DNA from: Pseudomonas sp.
GTDB taxonomy: Bacteria; Pseudomonadota; Gammaproteobacteria; Pseudomonadales; Pseudomonadaceae
NCBI RefSeq assembly: GCF_030150285.1
Contig: NZ_JASLGE010000045.1
Coordinates: 1 to 21,911 of the forward strand
DNA: 21,911 nucleotides
Reading direction: 5' to 3'
The notes under the pieces are model-generated. The model was not told where the DNA came from, made no database searches, and was given only the letters and a program-made list of their open reading frames with translations. The translations under genes were made by a program, and so were the position numbers. This document shows, piece after piece, positions 17,026 to 21,911 of this stretch. Each line of letters begins with the position of its first letter. Position 1 is the stretch's first letter.

Positions 17026-18363
17026 ATGACAAAGAAATATTTTGGCACCGACGGTATTCGTGGCCGGGTCGGCGTTTATCCGATCACCCCTGATTTTATG
17101 CTCAAGCTGGGTTGGGCGGCGGGAATGGCGTTTCGCAGCAAAGGCGCATGTCGGATTTTAGTGGGCAAGGACACGCGTATCTCGGGCTACATGTTTGAGT
17201 CTGCACTGGAGGCCGGTTTGTCGGCTGCCGGGGCTGATGTCATGTTGCTGGGCCCTATGCCTACGCCTGCAATCGCTTATCTGACGCGAACGTTTCATGC
17301 CGAAGCGGGCATCGTGATCAGCGCTTCCCACAACCCCCATGACGATAACGGCATCAAGTTCTTTTCGGGAGAAGGTACCAAGCTTCCGGATGACATGGAG
17401 TTGATGATCGAGGAATTGCTGGACGCGCCCATGACCGTGGTGGAGTCTGACAAACTTGGCAAAGTATCGCGCATCAACGATGCCTCCGGCCGTTACATTG
17501 AGTTCTGCAAAAGTAGCGTACCGACCAGCACCAACTTCAGTGGTCTGAAGGTTGTACTGGATTGCGCACATGGCGCTACTTACAAAGTGGCTCCGAGTGT
17601 TTTCAATGAGCTGGGTGCCAATGTCGTTGTACTGTCGGCTCAGCCTAATGGTTTGAACATCAACGACAACTGCGGCTCGACCCATATGGGGCAGTTGCAG
17701 GCTGCGGTGTTGGCTGAAGGTGCGGATCTGGGCATTGCGTTTGACGGTGATGGCGACAGGGTCCTGATGGTTGACCACACCGGCGCCATCGTGGACGGGG
17801 ATGAGCTGTTGTTCATCATTGCGCGTGATTTGCAGGAGCGGGGTAAATTGCAAGGCGGGGTTGTCGGTACATTGATGAGCAACCTTGGGCTTGAATTGGC
17901 CCTCGCTGAGCTGAATATTCCGTTTGTGCGTGCCAATGTCGGCGATCGGCATGTGATCGCGGGTTTGCAGGAGCGCGATTGGCAGGTGGGCGGGGAGAAC
18001 TCCGGGCACATTGTCTGTTTCCAGCATACGACGACAGGTGATGCGATCATTGCTGCGCTGCAAGTGCTGCTGGCTTTGCGTCGACGTGGTGAGAGCCTGG
18101 CTCAGGCGCGTCAGGCGCTGCGCAAGTGCCCTCAAGTGCTGGTGAATGTGCGTTTTTCGGGCGGCGTAGACCCGGTTGAGCATCCGGCTGTCAAAGAAGC
18201 TTGCGCGCGTGTGACAGAGGCAATGAAAGGGCGCGGGCGCGTCTTGTTGCGCAAGTCCGGCACTGAGCCGCTGGTACGTGTGATGGTCGAAGGTGACGAC
18301 GAAAATCTGGTTCGTGGTTACGCGGATGAACTGGCAAAACTCGTAAGTGAAGTTTGTGCCTGA
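17026..18363 (+). CDS. glmM: Phosphoglucosamine mutase
   Basis: GlmM converts glucosamine-6-phosphate to glucosamine-1-phosphate for UDP-GlcNAc, feeding peptidoglycan and LPS. The protein is 445 residues, the standard length, with ATGGAG six bases before the ATG at 17026. It has the N-terminal substrate-site motif YFGTDGIRG, the active phosphoserine loop ISASHNP with Ser101, the magnesium loop DGDGDR (240-245), the sugar-binding GGENSGH (322-328) and the C-terminal phosphate-binding RKSGTEPLVR (409-418). All four catalytic loops are intact. It begins 16 bases after folP and is probably cotranscribed with ftsH-folP. Confidence 0.98.
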   Translation: MTKKYFGTDGIRGRVGVYPITPDFMLKLGWAAGMAFRSKGACRILVGKDTRISGYMFESALEAGLSAAGADVMLLGPMPTPAIAYLTRTFHAEAGIVISASHNPHDDNGIKFFSGEGTKLPDDMELMIEELLDAPMTVVESDKLGKVSRINDASGRYIEFCKSSVPTSTNFSGLKVVLDCAHGATYKVAPSVFNELGANVVVLSAQPNGLNINDNCGSTHMGQLQAAVLAEGADLGIAFDGDGDRVLMVDHTGAIVDGDELLFIIARDLQERGKLQGGVVGTLMSNLGLELALAELNIPFVRANVGDRHVIAGLQERDWQVGGENSGHIVCFQHTTTGDAIIAALQVLLALRRRGESLAQARQALRKCPQVLVNVRFSGGVDPVEHPAVKEACARVTEAMKGRGRVLLRKSGTEPLVRVMVEGDDENLVRGYADELAKLVSEVCA

Positions 18364-18376
18364 ATTCGGCTTGCCA

Positions 18377-18405
18377 GCGCGGATGTGGTTGGGTAACATC
18401 TGCGC
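18377..18405 (+). terminator. glmM-tpiA intergenic hairpin, possible weak terminator
   Basis: GCGCGGATGT (18377-18386) and ACATCTGCGC (18396-18405) form ten pairs with one G-U across a 9-base loop. Only CCACTTT follows, so it is not a canonical terminator. It may be a partial terminator or an mRNA processing/stabilising structure ahead of tpiA. Confidence 0.4.
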
Positions 18406-18429
18406 CCACTTTGACCGACGAGGTAAAGC

Positions 18430-19185
18430 ATGCGTCGCATGATGGTAGCTGGTAACTGGAAGATGCACGGTACCCGCGCCAGCGTCGCTCAGCTGATCGA
18501 CGGTCTGCATAAGCTGGCCTTGCCAAGTGATGTTGATGTTGCAGTATTCCCGCCTGATTTGTTTATTGATCGCGTGATCAGTGGCCTTGCAGGTGCAGCG
18601 ATTTCGGTCGGTGCGCAGGATGCTGCAGTCGAAACGCAGCAAGGTGCCCTGACCGGTGAGATTTCACCTTTTCAGTTGGCTGACGCAGGTTGCAAGTTTG
18701 TATTGGTAGGGCATTCTGAGCGCCGCCTGATTCTGGGTGAGCAGGACGCAACGCTTAATCGCAAATTTGCCGCCATTCAAGCTGCTGGCTTGATTCCGGT
18801 GCTGTGTATAGGTGAAACCCTGGAACAGCGCGAAGCGGGAAGAACGCTAGAAGTGGTAAAGGCTCAGCTGGATGCTGTTATAGATGCATTTGGTATTGAG
18901 GCTTTTGCTGCAGCAGTGATTGCATATGAGCCGGTCTGGGCAATTGGTACCGGGCTCACCGCGTCACCGCAGCAAGCGCAAGATGTGCATGCGGCCATTC
19001 GCGCACAGCTGGCGGAGCAGAATTCTGAGGTGGCACAAAGTGTGCGGCTTCTATACGGCGGCAGCGTGAAGGCGGCCAATGCGGTCGAACTGTTCAGCAT
19101 GCCGGATATCGATGGGGGGCTCATTGGTGGAGCTTCCCTGAATGCAGATGAGTTCGGTGCGATTTGTCGCGCCGCGGGAAACTGA
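18430..19185 (+). CDS. tpiA: Triosephosphate isomerase
   Basis: TpiA interconverts dihydroxyacetone phosphate and glyceraldehyde-3-phosphate. The protein is 251 residues. The first ATG at 18430 follows GAGG and gives MRRMMVAGNWKMHG. Catalytic residues are all present: Asn9 and Lys11 (GNWKMHG), His95 (VGHSERR) and Glu167 (AYEPVWAIGTG). The phosphate-binding segments LLYGGSVKAAN and GLIGGASL close the barrel. It sits between glmM and secG, a position I associate with pseudomonads rather than E. coli, where tpiA is elsewhere. secG begins four bases after its stop, so translation may be coupled. Confidence 0.98.
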   Translation: MRRMMVAGNWKMHGTRASVAQLIDGLHKLALPSDVDVAVFPPDLFIDRVISGLAGAAISVGAQDAAVETQQGALTGEISPFQLADAGCKFVLVGHSERRLILGEQDATLNRKFAAIQAAGLIPVLCIGETLEQREAGRTLEVVKAQLDAVIDAFGIEAFAAAVIAYEPVWAIGTGLTASPQQAQDVHAAIRAQLAEQNSEVAQSVRLLYGGSVKAANAVELFSMPDIDGGLIGGASLNADEFGAICRAAGN

Positions 19186-19189
19186 GAAA

Positions 19190-19573
19190 ATGCTGGAAAC
19201 AGTCGTAGTCGTTTTTCATCTGTTGGGTGCATTGGGCGTAATTGCTCTGGTATTGCTGCAACAGGGTAAAGGTGCGGATGCTGGAGCATCTTTCGGAGCA
19301 GGTGCTTCAAGTACTGTGTTCGGAAGCCAAGGTTCCTCTACCTTTCTTAGTAAGTTTACTGCTATACTTGCCGCAGGTTTTTTCATAACCAGCTTGGGGT
19401 TAGGTTACTTTGCTAAAGAGAAAGCTCAAGAGCTGACTCAAGTAGGTTTGCCTAATCCAGCGGTTCTGGAAGCTCCAGTGCAAAAGCCGGCATCTGATGA
19501 TGTACCGGTGCTTCAAGAGCAAAAGTCGGCATCTCCTGCGACTGACGTACCTCCAGCTCAAGAGCAAAAGTAA
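19190..19573 (+). CDS. secG: Protein translocase subunit SecG
   Basis: SecG is the small accessory membrane subunit of the SecYEG translocon. The protein is 127 residues from the ATG at 19190 (MLETVVVVFHLLGALGVIALVLLQQGKGAD), four bases after the tpiA stop; the frame extends to 19142 but would overlap tpiA. Two membrane helices are visible at about 2-23 and 53-73, with the conserved LLQQGKGADAGASFGAG loop and the SSTVFGSQGSSTFL segment between them. The hydrophilic C-terminal tail is Pro/Gln-rich with a short internal repeat (VPVLQEQK, VPPAQEQK). Tails of SecG vary widely. It precedes tRNA-Leu(GAG), as in E. coli secG-leuU. Confidence 0.96.
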   Translation: MLETVVVVFHLLGALGVIALVLLQQGKGADAGASFGAGASSTVFGSQGSSTFLSKFTAILAAGFFITSLGLGYFAKEKAQELTQVGLPNPAVLEAPVQKPASDDVPVLQEQKSASPATDVPPAQEQK

Positions 19574-19601
19574 AACGGGTTTCATGATGTAATGTTGTAT
19601 T

Positions 19602-19687
19602 GCCGAGGTGGTGGAATTGGTAGACACGCAACCTTGAGGTGGTTGTGCCCATAGGGTGTAGGGGTTCGAGTCCCCTTCTCGGTACCA
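19602..19687 (+). tRNA. tRNA-Leu (anticodon GAG)
   Basis: This is an 86-base class II tRNA with encoded CCA. The acceptor arm is GCCGAGG against TCTCGGT, with discriminator A. The D arm holds TTGGTAGACA. The anticodon stem CAACC/GGTTG encloses TTGAGGT, giving anticodon GAG for CUC/CUU. The long variable arm is CCC-ATA-GGG, and the T arm is GGGG-TTCGAGT-CCCC. It lies 28 bases after secG with no separate promoter visible, so it is probably cotranscribed, as in E. coli secG-leuU. Confidence 0.97.
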
Positions 19688-19692
19688 ATTAT

Positions 19693-19722
19693 CAAGAATG
19701 CCCGCAGTAGCGGGCTTTCTTG
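19693..19722 (+). terminator. intrinsic terminator after tRNA-Leu
   Basis: GCCCGC (19700-19705), loop AGTA, GCGGGC (19710-19715) is followed by TTTCTT. An outer CAAGAA/TTCTTG pairing (19693-19698 with 19717-19722) extends it. It ends the secG/tRNA-Leu transcript. Confidence 0.82.
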
Positions 19723-19738
19723 TATGTGGAAGGTTGGA

Positions 19739-19767
19739 TTGACCCTGAAATGGATCAAACGTATACT
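19739..19767 (+). promoter_or_regulatory. strong sigma-70 promoter of the tRNA-fMet/rimP/nusA unit
   Basis: TTGACC (19739-19744), exactly 17 bases, then TATACT (19762-19767), five of six matches in each hexamer. Initiation near 19774 lies about 10 bases before the tRNA. Confidence 0.85.
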
Positions 19768-19783
19768 TCCGCTCCAGCTTTGT

Positions 19784-19860
<77 letters not shown>

Positions 19861-19870
19861 GTTTTAGCGG

Positions 19871-19893
19871 AGCCCCTTTTTCAGGGGCTTTTT
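19871..19893 (+). terminator. intrinsic terminator after tRNA-fMet
   Basis: AGCCCCT (19871-19877), loop TTTTC, AGGGGCT (19883-19889) with T5 at 19889-19893. It would release the tRNA precursor, with readthrough needed for rimP-nusA unless a second promoter exists. Confidence 0.87.
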
Positions 19894-19939
19894 GTTAACT
19901 GGACACTTTATAGCGTCGATATTCAGCGACGTTTCAGAG

Positions 19940-19962
19940 ATGGGCGATTCGCCCATTTTTTT
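19940..19962 (+). terminator. second terminator in front of rimP, possible attenuator
   Basis: ATGGGCG (19940-19946), loop ATT, CGCCCAT (19950-19956) with T7 at 19956-19962. It lies only 40 bases before the rimP start and 47 bases after the previous terminator. A smaller hairpin, CGTCG/CGACG (19914-19918 with 19927-19931), precedes it. I found no convincing promoter between the two terminators. Confidence 0.8.
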
Positions 19963-20002
19963 ATTTTGCACAGCATGCACAAACATGCACTAGGGGGTTC
20001 AG

Positions 20003-20461
20003 GTGTCGAGCAAGCTAGAAGAGTTGCAGGCCTTGTTGGCCCCGGTGGTCGTGGCCCTTGGCTATGAATGCTGGGGTATTGAATTTTCGGCCCAGGGTCG
20101 CCATTCAATGTTGCGTGTGTATATCGACAAGGAAGGCGGCGTATTGGTGGATGACTGCGCCATTGTCAGCCGCCAAATCAGCGGCGTGCTGGATGTCGAA
20201 GATCCTATCGCTGTTGAATACACCCTTGAAGTCTCTTCTCCTGGCATGGAGCGCCCTCTGTTCACGATTGAACAGTATGCCCAGTTTGTCGGTGAGCAAG
20301 TGAAGATCAAGTTGCGCTCGCCTTTTGAAGGGCGACGTAACTTTCAGGGCCTTCTGCGCGGCGTAGAAGAGCAGGATGTTGTGGTGCAGGTTGACGACCA
20401 TGAATTCCTGTTGCCGATCGATATGATCGACAAGGCCAACATTATTCCCAGTTTTGACTGA
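20003..20461 (+). CDS. rimP: Ribosome maturation factor RimP
   Basis: RimP assists 30S subunit assembly in the cytoplasm. The protein is 152 residues. The start is GTG at 20003 (MSSKLEELQALLAPVVVALGYECWGIEF), with AGGGGG five bases upstream; no ATG fits. The N-terminal alpha-beta domain contains HSMLRVYIDKEGGVLVDDCAIVSRQI and YTLEVSSPGMERPL, the family's hallmark segments. The C-terminal SH3-like barrel contains FVGEQVKIKLRSPFEGRRNFQG and ends IDKANIIPSFD. It precedes nusA in the conserved metY-rimP-nusA-infB order and lies behind two terminators. Confidence 0.97.
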   Translation: MSSKLEELQALLAPVVVALGYECWGIEFSAQGRHSMLRVYIDKEGGVLVDDCAIVSRQISGVLDVEDPIAVEYTLEVSSPGMERPLFTIEQYAQFVGEQVKIKLRSPFEGRRNFQGLLRGVEEQDVVVQVDDHEFLLPIDMIDKANIIPSFD

Positions 20462-20463
20462 GA

Positions 20464-20481
20464 CGCGGATCCCGCGGATCC
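20464..20481 (+). repeat. tandem 9-bp direct repeat between rimP and nusA
   Basis: CGCGGATCC occurs twice in immediate tandem (20464-20472 and 20473-20481). The unit contains GGATCC, so the two copies can also pair as a short hairpin. The function is unknown. Confidence 0.6.
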
Positions 20482-20508
20482 AATGGCTTGCGAAAGGCGA
20501 GGCGTACG

Positions 20509-21911
20509 ATGAGCAAAGAAGTACTGCTGGTTGTTGAGTCGGTGTCCAATGAAAAGGGCGTACCGGCAAACGTAATTTTTGAAGCGCTGGAGCTGGCTCT
20601 GGCCACCGCTACCAAAAAGCGTTTTGAGGACGAAGTCGATCTGCGTGTGGAAATCAACCGCCACACCGGTAACTATGAGACTTTTCGTCGCTGGACTGTG
20701 GTCGAAGACGAAGATCTGGATGATCCAGCAATCGAGTTGGCGGTAGACCAGGCCCAGGCAAAACAGCCAGGCGCGGTAGCCGGCGATATTATCGAAGAGA
20801 AAATCGATTCTATCGAGTTCGGCCGGATTGCTGCTCAAACGGCCAAACAGGTCATTGTGCAGAAAGTCCGCGAAGCAGAGCGTGCTCAAGTAGTCGATGC
20901 TTATCGCGAGCGTTTGGGCGAGATCATTTCTGGCACCGTTAAAAAAGTGACACGTGACAACGTGATCGTCGATCTGGGTAACAACGCTGAAGCGTTGCTG
21001 GCCCGTGAAGACATCATCTCGCGTGAAACTTTCCGTGTTGGCGTGCGCCTTCGCGCATTGCTTAAAGAAATTCGCACCGAGAACCGCGGTCCTCAACTGA
21101 TTCTGTCGCGTACTGCGCCAGAGATGTTGATCGAGCTGTTCCGTATCGAAGTTCCAGAGATCTCCGAGGGGCTGATCGAAGTGATGGCGGCCTCCCGCGA
21201 TCCTGGATCACGCGCTAAAATTGCCGTTCGCTCCAAAGACAAACGCATCGATCCGCAAGGTGCCTGCATTGGTATGCGTGGTTCACGCGTTCAGGCAGTG
21301 TCAGGCGAATTGGGCGGGGAGCGAGTGGATATCGTCCTTTGGGATGATAACCCGGCGCAGTTCGTGATCAACGCCATGTCTCCAGCAGAGGTGGCGGCAA
21401 TTATCGTTGACGAAGATGCTCATGCAATGGACATCGCCGTTGGCGCAGACAATCTGGCCCAGGCGATTGGTCGCGGCGGTCAGAACGTACGTTTGGCCAG
21501 CCAGTTGACGGGCTGGACCCTGAACGTGATGACCGAATCGGACATCCAGGCTAAACAGCAAGCAGAAACCGGCGATATCCTGCGCAACTTCATCGAAGAG
21601 TTGGAAGTTGATGAAGAGTTGGCGCAGGTGCTGGTTGATGAAGGCTTCACCAGCCTGGAAGAGATTGCCTACGTACCGGTGGAGGAAATGCTCAACATCG
21701 ACGGCTTTGACGAAGACATCGTCAACGAGCTTCGCGCTCGGGCCAAGGATCGTTTGTTGACTAAGGCCATCGCTACTGAGGAAAAGCTGGCAGACGCCCA
21801 TCCGGCCGAAGACCTGCTCTCGCTTGAGGGTATGGACAAGGATTTGGCGATGGAACTGGCGGTGCGCGGCGTAATTACCCGCGAAGACCTGGCCGAGCAG
21901 TCTATTGACGA
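20509..21911 (+). CDS. nusA: Transcription termination/antitermination protein NusA, 3' end beyond window
   Basis: NusA binds RNA polymerase, modulating pausing, intrinsic and Rho termination and antitermination. The ATG at 20509 follows GAGG with seven-base spacing, giving MSKEVLLVVESVSNEKGVP. 467 codons are present; the usual Pseudomonas length is about 493, so roughly 26 residues are missing at the window edge. The N-terminal polymerase-binding domain (about 1-125) leads to an S1 domain (about 135-200, GTVKKVTRDNVIVDLG). Two KH domains follow, with IDPQGACIGMRGSRVQAV and AVGADNLAQAIGRGGQNVRLA. Acidic helical repeats start near 365 (FIEELEVDEELAQVLVDEGF, with a second copy at AEDLLSLEGMDKDLAMEL). 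No frame break is seen. Confidence 0.97.
   Translation, partial: MSKEVLLVVESVSNEKGVPANVIFEALELALATATKKRFEDEVDLRVEINRHTGNYETFRRWTVVEDEDLDDPAIELAVDQAQAKQPGAVAGDIIEEKIDSIEFGRIAAQTAKQVIVQKVREAERAQVVDAYRERLGEIISGTVKKVTRDNVIVDLGNNAEALLAREDIISRETFRVGVRLRALLKEIRTENRGPQLILSRTAPEMLIELFRIEVPEISEGLIEVMAASRDPGSRAKIAVRSKDKRIDPQGACIGMRGSRVQAVSGELGGERVDIVLWDDNPAQFVINAMSPAEVAAIIVDEDAHAMDIAVGADNLAQAIGRGGQNVRLASQLTGWTLNVMTESDIQAKQQAETGDILRNFIEELEVDEELAQVLVDEGFTSLEEIAYVPVEEMLNIDGFDEDIVNELRARAKDRLLTKAIATEEKLADAHPAEDLLSLEGMDKDLAMELAVRGVITREDLAEQSID

Overview
This window is a stretch of conserved core chromosome from a Pseudomonas, most like the P. fluorescens/putida/fragi side of the genus. The evidence is protein sequence (Fur, GrpE, CarA/CarB, GreA and FtsH read as close Pseudomonas orthologues), the gene order (bamE-fur-recN-grpE-dnaK-dnaJ-dapB-carA-carB-greA-yhbY-rlmE-ftsH-folP-glmM-tpiA-secG-tRNA-Leu-tRNA-fMet-rimP-nusA matches the Pseudomonas arrangement as I recall it), moderate to high GC, and a REP-like GCGGGAGC palindrome. 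I see no insertion sequence, prophage, CRISPR array, toxin-antitoxin pair or other accessory island, and no new multi-gene system. The interest lies in regulatory architecture between and at the edges of the genes.

Layout. 1-65 (-) is the first 21 codons of the outer-membrane lipoprotein gene bamE (omlA), divergent from fur (164-577, +). A perfect palindrome separates fur from the convergent recN (674-2356, -). The recN/grpE spacer carries a LexA box on the recN promoter and a sigma-32 promoter facing grpE. grpE, dnaK and dnaJ (2609-6639, +) form the Hsp70 chaperone block. dnaK has its own consensus sigma-32 promoter, whose -35 element overlaps the grpE stop codon. dapB (lysine/diaminopimelate synthesis) follows dnaJ closely and ends in a clear terminator.

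carA, carB and greA (7717-12675, +) form the carbamoyl-phosphate synthetase operon. In front is a leader with a 13-bp terminator hairpin that lies inside a 30-codon leader ORF, and this ORF's stop overlaps the TTG start of carA. This is the arrangement of translation-coupled attenuators such as enteric pyrBI. After the greA terminator and a gene-free 277-base gap, yhbY (-) and rlmE (+) diverge. ftsH, folP and glmM follow as a close (+) series with tpiA and secG behind them, then tRNA-Leu(GAG). A strong promoter at 19739-19767 starts the metY-rimP-nusA unit: initiator tRNA, two intrinsic terminators in a row, rimP, and nusA, which is cut by the window edge.

Together the genes serve iron homeostasis, DNA repair, protein folding and quality control, ribosome and rRNA maturation, transcription elongation/antitermination, and central biosynthesis of arginine/pyrimidine precursors, lysine, folate, UDP-GlcNAc and triose phosphates. 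Several starts are not ATG (carA TTG, ftsH TTG, rlmE GTG, rimP GTG). Each was chosen from Shine-Dalgarno spacing and family N-termini.
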